Source: Eikenella longinqua
Lineage (GTDB): Bacteria > Pseudomonadota > Gammaproteobacteria > Burkholderiales > Neisseriaceae
Direction of reading: 5' to 3'
Length of the DNA: 64,000 nucleotides
Assembly (NCBI RefSeq): GCF_001648355.1
Contig: NZ_LXSL01000030.1
Location: forward strand, 1 to 64,000
Of this stretch, positions 1 through 8,963 are shown in pieces. Position 1 is the first letter of the stretch, and the number at the start of each line of letters is the position of its first letter. The notes beneath the pieces are model-generated. The model was not told where the DNA came from. It saw only the letters and a program-made list of their open reading frames with translations, and made no database searches. A program made the position numbers and the translations under genes.

Positions 1-16
1 TTATCGGTAATCTCAC

Positions 17-145
17 TGTTAAAGAACAATTCCGCTCCCGAATAAAAACGACACGTCTCAAAACCAATCAGTCCAACCAATTTCGAAACGGTGCCGTGGA
101 AGCAGCGAAGATGCGAACTATACGCCAGCATAAAATCTTTGTCAA
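17..145 (-). promoter_or_regulatory. Leftward rRNA-type promoter and boxA leader
   Basis: On the minus strand a near-perfect sigma70 promoter is seen: TTGACA (145-140), a 17-nt spacer and TATAGT (122-117). About 90 nt further on is TGTTCTTTAACA (28-17), which matches the boxA antitermination element of bacterial rRNA operon leaders. The transcript runs off the left edge. Inference: an rRNA operon begins just outside the window. No rRNA sequence is visible, so the 16S gene itself is not claimed. Confidence 0.7.
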
Positions 146-210
146 ACATATTTTGAAAATAATTTTCCCATTCGGACGCATTTATCAGAACCACAAAAGA
201 AAATAATTTT

Positions 211-239
211 TTGACATCAGCCCAACACTACTTTAGAAT
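211..239 (+). promoter_or_regulatory. sigma70 promoter of rplU-rpmA
   Basis: TTGACA (211-216), a 17-nt spacer and TAGAAT (234-239) form a strong sigma70 promoter about 85 nt before the rplU start. It is divergent from the leftward rRNA-type promoter, so the region 140-211 separates two ribosome-related transcripts. Confidence 0.75.
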
Positions 240-324
240 GCCGCTCTCTTGTGCTCTAGCCTTCTATGGCGGACACATTGGTATGTAGTATGAATCATTT
301 TTAACCATATATATGGAGTTGAGT

Positions 325-633
325 ATGTACGCGGTCATAAAAACCGGCGGCAAGCAGTATAAAGTTGCTGTTGGCGAAAAATTGAAAGTAGAACAGATAC
401 CTGCCGAACTCGACAGCCAAATCGAACTGACTGAAGTTCTGATGATTGCTGACGGCGAGTCTGTGAAAGTAGGCGCACCCTTTATCGAAGGCGCAAAAGT
501 AACAGCCAAAGTAGTGGCTCACGGCCGTGGCGAGAAAGTACGCATTTTCAAAATGCGCCGCCGTAAGCACTATCAGAAACGCCAAGGCCACCGTCAGAAT
601 TTCACCCAGCTTGAAATCGTGGCCATTGCCTGA
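325..633 (+). CDS. rplU: 50S ribosomal protein L21
   Basis: The product is 102 aa, close to the usual length of L21, a protein of the large ribosomal subunit that contacts 23S rRNA. The start MYAVIKTGGKQYKV and the C-terminal RRRKHYQKRQGHRQ block are diagnostic. An in-frame ATG at 313 exists, but it overlaps the GGAG Shine-Dalgarno (315-318), which lies 6 nt before the ATG at 325, so 325 is the likely start. rpmA follows after 34 nt in the usual L21-L27 operon, served by the promoter at 211-239. Confidence 0.97.
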   Translation: MYAVIKTGGKQYKVAVGEKLKVEQIPAELDSQIELTEVLMIADGESVKVGAPFIEGAKVTAKVVAHGRGEKVRIFKMRRRKHYQKRQGHRQNFTQLEIVAIA

Positions 634-667
634 TTCCCATCGAGATTATTTCTAAGGAGTATTTAAT

Positions 668-940
668 ATGGCAACCAAAAAAGCCGGCGGTAGCTCTAAA
701 AACGGCCGCGATTCAGAAGCCAAACGCCTGGGCGTGAAAGCCTACGGCAACGAACTGATTCCCGCAGGTTCCATCATCGTTCGCCAGCGCGGCACCAAGT
801 TCCACGCCGGCAACAACGTGGGCATGGGTAAAGACCATACCCTGTTCGCCAAAGTGGACGGCTACGTGGAATTCACCGTAAAAGGCGCCCACAACCGCAA
901 AACCGTAAACGTTCGCCCTTACACTGGCGCCGACGAATAA
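668..940 (+). CDS. rpmA: 50S ribosomal protein L27
   Basis: The 90-aa product starts MATKKAGGSSKNGRDSEAKR, the flexible N-terminal arm of L27 that reaches the peptidyl-transferase centre. The family core GSIIVRQRGTKFHAG follows. Length matches the family. An AAGGAG ribosome binding site lies about 8 nt before the ATG. It is the second gene of the rplU-rpmA operon and is followed directly by a strong intrinsic terminator. Confidence 0.97.
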   Translation: MATKKAGGSSKNGRDSEAKRLGVKAYGNELIPAGSIIVRQRGTKFHAGNNVGMGKDHTLFAKVDGYVEFTVKGAHNRKTVNVRPYTGADE

Positions 941-964
941 GTAATCGGCCATATCGGCCAAACC

Positions 965-995
965 AAGGATGCTGCTTCAGGCAGCATCCTTTTTT
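965..995 (+). terminator. Intrinsic terminator of rplU-rpmA
   Basis: An 11-bp perfect stem, AAGGATGCTGC (965-975) with GCAGCATCCTT (981-991), has a 5-nt loop and a T run to 995. It lies 25 nt after the rpmA stop codon. Confidence 0.93.
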
Positions 996-1043
996 CATGC
1001 CGCGCTACACACTGTACTCATCCAAACCCGGCTGCCTGCCAAC

Positions 1044-1052
1044 TGCTATAAT
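1044..1052 (+). promoter_or_regulatory. Extended -10 element upstream of pdxA
   Basis: TGC followed by TATAAT (1047-1052) is a perfect extended -10 box, 30 nt before the pdxA ATG. No convincing -35 is seen 17 nt upstream. A DUS (1067-1078) lies between this box and the start codon, so it would be in the leader RNA. Confidence 0.5.
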
Positions 1053-1082
1053 CCCGCCATCCGTTTTTCAGGTAGCCTCATC

Positions 1083-2084
<1,002 letters not shown>

Positions 2085-2105
2085 CTGTGCACTATCACCC
2101 TAAAA

Positions 2106-2158
2106 GGCTACCTGAAAACCTCCCTTCGCACGGCAGGCAATTTATTTTTCAGGTAGCC
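2106..2158. repeat. Inverted DUS pair after pdxA
   Basis: A forward DUS (from about 2106) and a reverse DUS (to about 2158) face each other about 30 nt apart, 20 nt after the pdxA stop. The pair can form a hairpin that may end pdxA transcription. A further single DUS lies near 2209. Confidence 0.6.
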
Positions 2159-2268
2159 TCTATGCCCGCCCATCCCATTGAATCAAATCACCCTTCCCCG
2201 CAAGCAAAGGCTACCTGAAAAATCCGCCACACCCCACGCCGCATCCCCGCCGCCCACAAGCAAAATCA

Positions 2269-2297
2269 TTGAACCGAGTGTCCTTTTTCCCTATAAT
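2269..2297 (+). promoter_or_regulatory. sigma70 promoter of the mla operon
   Basis: TTGAAC (2269-2274), a 17-nt spacer and a perfect TATAAT (2292-2297) lie 37 nt before the mlaF ATG. This is the only good promoter seen for mlaFEDCBA. Confidence 0.75.
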
Positions 2298-2334
2298 CGA
2301 CACCCTTGTATGTATCTGAAGCCCGCAGCAGCCC

Positions 2335-3135
2335 ATGGCCACACCCTTTATCGAAATGCAAAACGTCGCTTTTGCCTACGGCGACCGGCCCATCCTGAAC
2401 AACGTCAGTTTTCAGGTAGCCCGAGGCGCGTTTGCCGCCGTGATGGGCGGCTCCGGCAGCGGCAAAACCACCCTGCTGCGGCTGATTACCGGCCAAATCC
2501 TGCCCACCGAAGGCCGCGTGCTCATCAACGGCCGCGACCTCGCGCAATTCAACGCCGGCGAGCTCTACCAACACCGGCGCAACATGGGCGTGCTGTTCCA
2601 GTTCGGCGCCCTGTTTACCGACTTGTCGGTGTATGAAAACGTGGCCTTCCCGCTGCGCGAGCAAACTGATCTGCCCGAAGAAATCATCCGCGACCTGGTG
2701 CAGCTCAAGCTCAACGCCGTCGGCCTCTACGGCACCGCCGACCTGATGCCCGACGAACTTTCCGGCGGCATGGCGCGGCGCGTAGCCTTGGCGCGCTCCA
2801 TCGCCCTCGACCCGGCGCTCACACTCTACGACGAGCCCTTCACCGGCCTCGATCCGATTTCGCTGGGCGTGATTACCGACCTGGTGAGCAAAATCAACCG
2901 CGCGCTGCGCTCCACCAGCGTGATGGTTACGCACGACATCCGCCGCTCTCTGCAAATCGCCGACCAAGTGGTATTCCTAGCGCACGGCGAAATCCTGTTT
3001 TCAGGTAGCCCGGAAGAAATGCGCAGCCTGGATTCGCCGTGGATACACCAATTTGTCAACGGCCTGCCCAACGGCCCGGTCGCCTTCCGCTATCCGGCGG
3101 AAACCAACGTACAACAAGCATTGCTCAAGCGCTGA
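2335..3135 (+). CDS. mlaF: Phospholipid ABC transporter ATP-binding protein MlaF
   Basis: This 266-aa ATPase drives the inner-membrane MlaFEDB complex, which moves phospholipids between outer and inner membranes to keep outer-leaflet asymmetry. Visible motifs are Walker A GGSGSGKTT (res. 38-46), signature LSGGM (142-146), Walker B LTLYDE (162-167) and the switch His (about 200). It is the first gene of six and is followed after 2 nt by mlaE. Two DUS copies (near 2408 and 2998) are translated in frame as SFQVAR and FSGSPE; both end in CCC rather than CCT, so they are 11/12 matches that suit the coding frame. Confidence 0.95.
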   Translation: MATPFIEMQNVAFAYGDRPILNNVSFQVARGAFAAVMGGSGSGKTTLLRLITGQILPTEGRVLINGRDLAQFNAGELYQHRRNMGVLFQFGALFTDLSVYENVAFPLREQTDLPEEIIRDLVQLKLNAVGLYGTADLMPDELSGGMARRVALARSIALDPALTLYDEPFTGLDPISLGVITDLVSKINRALRSTSVMVTHDIRRSLQIADQVVFLAHGEILFSGSPEEMRSLDSPWIHQFVNGLPNGPVAFRYPAETNVQQALLKR

Positions 3136-3137
3136 CT

Positions 3138-3914
3138 ATGGAATTTTTTCGCACGATAGGCCGCAAAACGCTGGCTTTTTTGCAGGAATTGGGCAAAACC
3201 ACCCTGTTCCTGTTCGCCGTATTGGCACGCTCCGGCACCTTGCTGCCGCGCCTGCGGCTGGGCATCCGCCAAATGTATTTCACCGGCGTGCTCTCCATCA
3301 TCATCATCGCCGTGTCCGGCCTGTTTGTAGGCATGGTATTGGGTTTGCAGGGCTACACGCAGCTAGCCAAATTCAAATCGGCCGACATTTTGGGCTATAT
3401 GGTGGCCGCTTCGCTGCTGCGCGAATTGGGGCCGGTGCTGGCGGGCATCCTGTTTGCCAGCAGCGCCGGCGGCGCGATGACCAGCGAAATCGGCCTGATG
3501 AAAACCACCGAGCAGCTGGAGGCAATGAAGGTGATGGCGGTGGATCCCGTTGCCCGCGTGGTGGTACCGCGCTTCTGGGCGGGCGTGCTGTCGATGCCGC
3601 TCTTAGCCTCCATCTGCAATGTGGCCGGAATTTACGGCGCCTACCTTATCGGCGTGCGCCATCTGGGCTTGGACAGCGGCATTTTCTGGTCGCAGATGCA
3701 GTCGAACATCGATTTCGGCTACGATGTGGTAAACGGCCTGATTAAATCCGCCGTGTTCGGCGTGGCCATTTCGCTGATTGCCGTGTATCAAGGGTTCCAC
3801 TGCCGCAGCACGCCGGAAGGCATCTTGCGCGCCAGCACCCGCACCGTGGTGAGCAGCGCGCTCACCGTTTTGGCCTTGGATTTTGTCTTAACTGCCATCA
3901 TGTTTATCGGATAA
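3138..3914 (+). CDS. mlaE: Phospholipid ABC transporter permease MlaE
   Basis: The 258-aa integral inner-membrane permease of the Mla system has about five hydrophobic segments and the family core (GLFVGMVLGLQGY, RELGPVLAGILFASSAGGAMTSEIGLM, residues about 60-130). It pairs with MlaF below and the MlaD ring above. The ATG at 3138 lies 2 nt after the mlaF stop, implying translational coupling. An in-frame upstream ATG at 3039 lies inside mlaF and is not needed for family length. Confidence 0.95.
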   Translation: MEFFRTIGRKTLAFLQELGKTTLFLFAVLARSGTLLPRLRLGIRQMYFTGVLSIIIIAVSGLFVGMVLGLQGYTQLAKFKSADILGYMVAASLLRELGPVLAGILFASSAGGAMTSEIGLMKTTEQLEAMKVMAVDPVARVVVPRFWAGVLSMPLLASICNVAGIYGAYLIGVRHLGLDSGIFWSQMQSNIDFGYDVVNGLIKSAVFGVAISLIAVYQGFHCRSTPEGILRASTRTVVSSALTVLALDFVLTAIMFIG

Positions 3915-3921
3915 ACGGATT

Positions 3922-4392
3922 ATGAAAAGAAGCACTTTAGAACTTTGGGTTGGCATTTTTGTGGCTTTGGGCATTGCCGCCGTGGTATTTTTGTCGCTGC
4001 GCGTGGCCGGCGGGCAATCGTTTGCCAAGCAATCGTACTACACCGTTTCCGCCAGCTTTACCGACATCGGCGGTTTGAAAGTGAAAGCGCCGGTGAAAGC
4101 TTCCGGCGTGGTGGTCGGCCGCGTTTCCTCCATCGAGCTTGACCCGAAAACCTACCGCGCAAACGTGGTGCTGAATATCGACAACCAATTCCGCTTCAGC
4201 ACCGACGTTTCTGCCGAAATCCTCACTTCCGGACTTCTGGGCGAGCAATACATCGGCCTGCAGCAAGGCGCGGAGGATACCGAGCTGAAAAACGGCGACA
4301 CCATCGAAATCACCAGCTCCGCCTTGGTGCTGGAGCAATTGATTGGCAAGTTTATGACCAACTCCGTAGAAAAAAACGGCGCCACGCAGTAA
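3922..4392 (+). CDS. mlaD: MCE-domain phospholipid-binding protein MlaD
   Basis: The 156-aa product has one N-terminal transmembrane anchor (res. 7-27) and an MCE domain (about 38-115, with FTDIGGLKVKAPVKASGVVVGRV). MlaD forms a hexameric ring on MlaFE in the periplasm and holds lipids in its central pore. The C-terminal hydrophobic stretch (LVLEQLIGKFM) fits the pore-lining helix. It starts 7 nt after mlaE. Confidence 0.94.
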   Translation: MKRSTLELWVGIFVALGIAAVVFLSLRVAGGQSFAKQSYYTVSASFTDIGGLKVKAPVKASGVVVGRVSSIELDPKTYRANVVLNIDNQFRFSTDVSAEILTSGLLGEQYIGLQQGAEDTELKNGDTIEITSSALVLEQLIGKFMTNSVEKNGATQ

Positions 4393-4437
4393 ACACACCG
4401 CAACATTTCCATTTTTTACTTTGAAAGGACAAACTCC

Positions 4438-5028
4438 ATGAAAAAATCCGCATTCACCGCCGCCTTAAGCATCGGCATCATGAGCATCGGCCTGGCTTTC
4501 GCCACCCCGCAGCAGGCCGTGGACCAGCTCAAACAAAACAGCACCCAAATCCTGAACATCCTGCAACGCGCCAGCGGCAACAACGACGTGCAGGTGCGCC
4601 GCCAGGCCGAAAACTACGCCATCCCCTATTTCGACTTCACCCGCATGACCGAGCTGGCCGTGGGCGCCAACTGGCGCAGCGCCACCCCCGCGCAGAAAAC
4701 CGCGCTCACCGAGCAGTTTAAAACCCTGCTCATTCGCACCTATTCCGGCACCATGCTGCAATACCGCAACGCCAATGTAGTTATCCGCAACAACCCCGTG
4801 CAGCGCGGCAACAGCATCATCGTTACCGCCGACGTGACCCCCAGCGGCGGCAAACCGGTAACCATGGATTACACCATGTACCAAAGCGGCGGCAAATACC
4901 GCGTGTATAACGTGGCCGTGGAAGGCGCCAGCCTGGTTACCGTGTACCGCAGCCAGTTCAACAACACCATCGCGCAGAAAGGCATCGACGGCCTAATTCA
5001 GGAACTGCGCAGCAAAAACGGCAACTAA
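4438..5028 (+). CDS. mlaC: Periplasmic phospholipid shuttle MlaC
   Basis: The 196-aa product has a cleavable signal peptide (res. 1-22, ending AFA) and a Tol_Tol_Ttg2/MlaC fold. It ferries lipids between MlaA in the outer membrane and MlaD in the inner membrane. Recognisable segments are YFDFTRMTELAVGANWR and the C-terminal YRSQFNNTIAQKGIDGLIQELRSK. The GAAAGGA ribosome binding site is well placed before ATG 4438. It sits fourth in the operon. Confidence 0.94.
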   Translation: MKKSAFTAALSIGIMSIGLAFATPQQAVDQLKQNSTQILNILQRASGNNDVQVRRQAENYAIPYFDFTRMTELAVGANWRSATPAQKTALTEQFKTLLIRTYSGTMLQYRNANVVIRNNPVQRGNSIIVTADVTPSGGKPVTMDYTMYQSGGKYRVYNVAVEGASLVTVYRSQFNNTIAQKGIDGLIQELRSKNGN

Positions 5029-5032
5029 GGCC

Positions 5033-5323
5033 ATGCACAGCGAATGCCGCGACGGCGCGGTGTATGTGAGCGGAGACGTTACCGTATCCACGGTTACGGC
5101 TCCGCTGTTTCGCGCCTACTGCCAACAATTAGGCTACCTGAAAAACAGCAGCCGCCCCACCGTCGATTTCTCCGGCGTCGGCCAAGCCGACTCCGTATGC
5201 ATTTCGCTTCTGGCCGCCGCCAAACGCAGCCTGCCCGAAGCCGACTGGGCATTTCCCGGCATTCCCGCCGGCGTGGCCGAGCTGGCCAAACTGTATGAAG
5301 TAGGCGATTGGATTCCCTCATGA
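5033..5323 (+). CDS. mlaB: STAS-domain protein MlaB
   Basis: The 96-aa STAS-domain product stabilises and stimulates the MlaF ATPase. The core TVDFSGVGQADSVCISLLAAAKRS (about res. 43-66) matches the anti-sigma-antagonist-like fold with its conserved serine region. It begins 4 nt after mlaC and overlaps mlaA by ATGA (5320-5323). A DUS at about 5131 is translated as GYLKN. Confidence 0.88.
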   Translation: MHSECRDGAVYVSGDVTVSTVTAPLFRAYCQQLGYLKNSSRPTVDFSGVGQADSVCISLLAAAKRSLPEADWAFPGIPAGVAELAKLYEVGDWIPS

Positions 5324-6228
5324 AAAAACTGCTCACCCTCACCCTGCTCGCCCTCAGCCTCAGCAGCAACGCCCTGGCCGAAGGCGTCGCCTACGACCCC
5401 TACGAAGGCTACAACCGCTTCATGTTCGGCGTGAACGACCGCATCGACCGCCATGTATTGTCGCCCGCCGCCCGCGGCTACCGCGCCGTTACGCCCAAGC
5501 CCGTTCGCAGCGGCATCGGCAACTTTTTCAACAACCTGCGCGACATCGTGAGCGTGGGCAGCAATCTGCTGCGGCTCGACATTTCCAAAGCCGGCACCGA
5601 CCTCGTGCGCGTCGGCATCAACACCACCTTCGGCTTCGGCGGCCTGATCGACATCGCCGGCGAAGCGCAAATGCCCAACAACAAAAACACCCTCGGCGAC
5701 ACCTTCGCCAGCTGGGGCTGGAAAAACAGCAACTACTTCGTCTATCCCCTGCTTGGCCCCAGCACCGTGCGCGACGCCGTCGGCAACACCATCACCAGCG
5801 CGTATTCGCCCGAATCCGCCCTCTTCGGCAACGGCAGCGGCTATTGGGCCGCCACCGGCGTGAAAGTGCTCGACACCCGCGCAAGCCTGCTCGACCTCAC
5901 CGACAGCGTCGAGCAAGCCGCACTCGACCGCTACGCCTTCGTCCGCGACGCCTACATGGCCGCCCGCGCCAAACAAACCGGCACCACCCTGCCCGGCAGC
6001 CAAGACGACTACGTGCCCAGCTTTGAAGAAGGCGGCAACAACGCCGACAACGCCCCCGCTGCGGACACAAGCAGCACCGCCCAAACCGTGAGCACCCCCG
6101 CGCCCACCGCAGGCAACCTGCCCGCCACCCCAGCAGCCGAAGCGGCCGCCGAAGCCGCAGCGCCTGCTAACAACACAGGCAGCCCGCTTCCGCCCAACAC
6201 CATCCGCGTGGAAACCGAGCGCCCATAG
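5320..6228 (+). CDS. mlaA: Outer-membrane lipid-asymmetry protein MlaA (VacJ)
   Basis: The 302-aa VacJ-family product removes mislocalised phospholipids from the outer leaflet. The core is YDPYEGYNRFMFGVNDRIDRH through FGFGGLIDIAGEA and YPLLGPSTVRDAVG. The signal peptide ends SSNALA/EG without any cysteine, so this MlaA is not a classical lipoprotein, unlike that of E. coli. From my knowledge of the family, many orthologues, including neisserial ones, are non-lipidated. After residue about 220 there is an Ala/Pro/Thr-rich low-complexity tail absent from E. coli MlaA. The start at 5320 (MKKLLTL) is preferred to 5308 because of the ATGA coupling with mlaB. Confidence 0.93.
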   Translation: MKKLLTLTLLALSLSSNALAEGVAYDPYEGYNRFMFGVNDRIDRHVLSPAARGYRAVTPKPVRSGIGNFFNNLRDIVSVGSNLLRLDISKAGTDLVRVGINTTFGFGGLIDIAGEAQMPNNKNTLGDTFASWGWKNSNYFVYPLLGPSTVRDAVGNTITSAYSPESALFGNGSGYWAATGVKVLDTRASLLDLTDSVEQAALDRYAFVRDAYMAARAKQTGTTLPGSQDDYVPSFEEGGNNADNAPAADTSSTAQTVSTPAPTAGNLPATPAAEAAAEAAAPANNTGSPLPPNTIRVETERP

Positions 6229-6374
6229 CCCATGCCGCCGTTTCCGCCGGCAAAATTTTCAGGTAGCCTTCCATCTGTCCGGGCTACCTGAAATCCCAGT
6301 ATTCACCCGTGCAACCAATCAAACAGCGATTGCGCGGCTTAAACAGTTTTCAGGTAGCCTCTATCCCGTTCCAA

Positions 6375-6456
6375 AGGCTACCTGAAAACGAGCAAAGCGA
6401 GTTTCGCTAAAACGATGTCTTGGCGTAGCCAAGGCTGAGTTTCTGCGAAGCTAAAA
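6375..6456. repeat. DUS plus 'GAAGCTAAAA' composite repeat
   Basis: A DUS at 6375 is followed by an imperfect array ending in TTTCTGCGAAGCTAAAA. The middle part, CGATGTCTTGGCGTAGCC, recurs at 12190, 21420, 24917 and 26108. Two more DUS lie just upstream (about 6258 and 6281, facing each other) and one near 6348. The gap 6229-6488 otherwise shows no coding signal. Confidence 0.75.
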
Positions 6457-6488
6457 ATATCAATACTCACCTATCAAAGGAGCAAATC

Positions 6489-6848
6489 ATGTACGAAGTT
6501 AACCGCAGCCTATTCCGCCTCGTGCCGCTGCAACCCTTTTGGAACTGGCTCGACAGCCTGCCCGACACCGACCTCGACGGCCTCACCCTGCAAGAAATGC
6601 AAGACAACGCCAACGCCTACCTCGTCAACCCCTGCGACGACCTCGAAGAAGTGTGGGCCGAAATCAAGCCGCAAATCGAAGCCATCTTCGCCGCCGAGCT
6701 GGCCGACTGGTGCGAAGACGAAAACCAGTGGCCCGACCTGCACCCCGACATCTTCGCCGAATGGTTCCACATCCAATTCTCCCCCATCGTGGGTGATCTT
6801 TCCGCCCGCGAAGTAGAACGCGTGCCCTACGCGCCCATCGAAGATTAA
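6489..6848 (+). CDS. Conserved acidic hypothetical protein
   Basis: The 119-aa, strongly acidic, soluble product has no signal peptide. It is rich in Trp and Asp/Glu (FWNWLDSLPDTDLDG, WCEDENQWPDLHPDIFAEWFHIQFSPIVGDL). An AAAGGAG site lies 6 nt before ATG 6489. It is followed after 10 nt by a thioesterase gene, so it probably heads that operon. I do not recognise a domain. Codon use agrees with the neighbours, so it is a real resident gene of unknown role. Confidence 0.75.
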   Translation: MYEVNRSLFRLVPLQPFWNWLDSLPDTDLDGLTLQEMQDNANAYLVNPCDDLEEVWAEIKPQIEAIFAAELADWCEDENQWPDLHPDIFAEWFHIQFSPIVGDLSAREVERVPYAPIED

Positions 6849-6858
6849 GCCCGCCGCC

Positions 6859-7281
6859 ATGCCACACCTCACCCGCCTCACCGTCCGCGGCTACCACCTC
6901 GACGTATACCGCCACGTAAACAACGCCCGCTACCTCGAATTCCTCGAAGAAGCCCGCTGGGATTATTTCGACCAACATGGCCTCGCCCCCTTCTTCCGCG
7001 ACGGCGGCTACGGCATGGCCATCGTCCACATCGACATCCGCTACCGTCGCGCCGCCCTCCTGGGCGATAAGCTCGAAATCGAAACCGCCTTTGCCGGCAT
7101 CAGCCGCCGGGAAGCCCTCATCCGCCAAACCATCCGCCAAGCCGGCAACCCGCGCATCCTGGTGGAGGCCGACGTTACCTTTATGCTCATCGACCCCAGC
7201 TCCGGCCGCGCCATCAGCTTCCCCGAAAACCTGCGCCACACCATCGCCGCCCAAATCCCCCCAGCGGAGGACGCAACATGA
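6859..7281 (+). CDS. Hotdog-fold acyl-CoA thioesterase (4HBT/YbgC type)
   Basis: The 140-aa product has the 4HBT thioesterase pattern: VRGYHLDVYRHVNNARYLEFLEEARWDYF (res. 8-36), with the Asp/His-Asn catalytic region, then VHIDIRYRRAALLGDKLEIET. It probably hydrolyses acyl-CoA; chain length cannot be read from sequence. It overlaps the following thioredoxin-like gene by ATGA at 7278-7281, so the two are translationally coupled. Confidence 0.85.
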   Translation: MPHLTRLTVRGYHLDVYRHVNNARYLEFLEEARWDYFDQHGLAPFFRDGGYGMAIVHIDIRYRRAALLGDKLEIETAFAGISRREALIRQTIRQAGNPRILVEADVTFMLIDPSSGRAISFPENLRHTIAAQIPPAEDAT

Positions 7282-7775
7282 AAAAATGGCTCGGCACCTT
7301 CCTCTTCGCCGTGGTGCTCGCTGCCGCCGGCTACATCCTGCTCTCCCCCCAACACCAGCCCGCCCCCGCCTTCGCCCTGCCAAATCTGCAAGGCCAAACC
7401 GTGAACCAATCCGCCCTGCAAGGCAAAGTCACCCTCATCAACTTCTGGTTCCCCTCCTGCCCCGGCTGCGTAACCGAAATGCCCAAGCTCATCCAAATGG
7501 CGCACGACTACCAAGGCAAAAACTTCCAATTCATCGCCGTCTCCATCCCCGTCCCCAGCGACCCCCTGCCCGTGGTCAAAGCCTACGCCGAACAGCACCG
7601 CCTGCCCTTCACCGTGCTCTACGACGAACAAGGCCACACCCAGCAGGCCTACCAAGTTATCGCCGCCCCCACCTCCTTCCTGGTAAACAGCAAAGGGCAA
7701 GTGGTGAAAACCTTCGTCGGCGAGCCCGACTTCGCCGAAGTGTACCGCCTCACCGACAGCCTGCTGGCCGAATAA
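7278..7775 (+). CDS. Periplasmic TlpA/ResA-like thioredoxin
   Basis: The 165-aa product has an N-terminal membrane anchor or signal (res. 5-22) and a thioredoxin-fold domain of AhpC/TSA-Redoxin type. The active-site CPGC is at res. 61-64 in INFWFPSCPGC, and the cis-Pro loop is at IAAPTSFLV. Such proteins reduce disulfides in the periplasm, for example in cytochrome c maturation or for secreted client proteins; the client cannot be read here. Confidence 0.85.
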   Translation: MKKWLGTFLFAVVLAAAGYILLSPQHQPAPAFALPNLQGQTVNQSALQGKVTLINFWFPSCPGCVTEMPKLIQMAHDYQGKNFQFIAVSIPVPSDPLPVVKAYAEQHRLPFTVLYDEQGHTQQAYQVIAAPTSFLVNSKGQVVKTFVGEPDFAEVYRLTDSLLAE

Positions 7776-7789
7776 AGCCGCCGATATTT

Positions 7790-7912
7790 TTCAGGTAGCC
7801 TCCGTCTTTCTCGAAAAGGCTACCTGAAAACACCGGCACACCCTAAGCCCGCATCGCCATACCGACACAACCCATTTTTCAGGTAGCCTCCGCACCACAA
7901 AGGCTACCTGAA
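7790..7912. repeat. Two inverted DUS pairs between tlpA-like gene and truB
   Basis: Two DUS hairpins follow one another (reverse about 7790 with forward about 7817; reverse about 7879 with forward about 7901). The 169-nt gap contains nothing else I can identify. They may act as a bidirectional barrier to read-through into truB. Confidence 0.6.
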
Positions 7913-7944
7913 AAACACCCCAACCCCACAACCGACATCACACC

Positions 7945-8838
7945 ATGAAACCCCAAAAACGCCCCCTCAGCGGCGTCCTCCTGCTCGACAAAGCCACCGG
8001 CATTTCCAGCAACAGCGCCCTCCAGCAAGCCCGCCGCCTCTACCGCGCCGGAAAAGCCGGCCACACCGGCGTGCTCGACCCCCTCGCCACCGGCCTCCTC
8101 CCCATCTGCTTCGGCGAAGCCACCAAATTCGCCCAATACCTGCTCGACGCCGACAAAGCCTACCTCGCCACCCTCCGCCTCGGCCAAGCCACCGACACCG
8201 GCGACGCCGAAGGCAGCCCCACCGACAGCTGCGACACCCCCGTCAGCCCAAACGATTTTCAGGTAGCCTGCAGCCAACACCTCGGCGAACAGCAGCAGCT
8301 CCCACCCATGTATTCCGCCCTCAAACACCAAGGCAAACCCCTCTACCAATACGCCCGCCAGGGCATCAGCATCCCCCGCGAGCCCCGCAGCGTCCGCATC
8401 CACGCCATCCAAATCCTCCGCTTCCACTACCCCGAAGCCCAAATCAGCGTGCAATGCAGCAAAGGCACCTACATCCGCACCCTCGCCGAAGACATCGCCA
8501 AAAGCTCCCACACCCTCGCCCACCTCACCGCCCTGCGCCGCACCGCCACCGCCGGATTCAGCATCGAACAAAGTCACAGCCTCGATCAATTAACCCCGCT
8601 CAGCGAAGAACAGCGCGACGCCCTCCTCCTCCCCTGCGACGTATTGGTGCAACACCTCCCCGCCCACACCCTGCCCGGCGCCGCCATCCAAGCCCTGCGC
8701 TTCGGCCAAACCCCCGCCGCCCCCGCCGGCCTGCCCGAACACACCCCCCTGCGCATCTACAGCGAAAGCGGCGAATTCATCGGCCTTGCCAGCGCCCAAG
8801 CAGGCTACCTGAAAGCCGTCCGCCTGATGAGCACGTAA
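7945..8838 (+). CDS. truB: tRNA pseudouridine(55) synthase TruB
   Basis: The 297-aa enzyme makes the universal pseudouridine 55 in the T loop of tRNA. The catalytic Asp is D45 in GKAGHTGVLDPLATG; YSALKHQGKPLYQYAR and CSKGTYIRTLAEDI are the other family motifs. A PUA-like C-terminal part follows. Two in-frame DUS are translated: DFQVACS (about 8257) and GYLKA (about 8802, close to the C-terminus). Confidence 0.96.
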   Translation: MKPQKRPLSGVLLLDKATGISSNSALQQARRLYRAGKAGHTGVLDPLATGLLPICFGEATKFAQYLLDADKAYLATLRLGQATDTGDAEGSPTDSCDTPVSPNDFQVACSQHLGEQQQLPPMYSALKHQGKPLYQYARQGISIPREPRSVRIHAIQILRFHYPEAQISVQCSKGTYIRTLAEDIAKSSHTLAHLTALRRTATAGFSIEQSHSLDQLTPLSEEQRDALLLPCDVLVQHLPAHTLPGAAIQALRFGQTPAAPAGLPEHTPLRIYSESGEFIGLASAQAGYLKAVRLMST

Positions 8839-8963
8839 GCCGTTTGAATTTATCCTTTGCCTGCCGCGTGTTAGAATACAACCCATTACAAACCTTATCC
8901 CGATTTCGCCCAAACTGAAATCGGCCCAACCCCTCAATATTTCCCACCACAGGAGCATTCATT

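Noticed and set aside
1..310. Short minus-strand frame covering 264-509
   Set aside because: It runs opposite to rplU and across its promoter; no ribosome binding site.
7790..7912. Regularly spaced DUS as a possible CRISPR array
   Set aside because: Repeat is only 12 bp, both orientations occur, spacing is irregular and no cas genes are seen.
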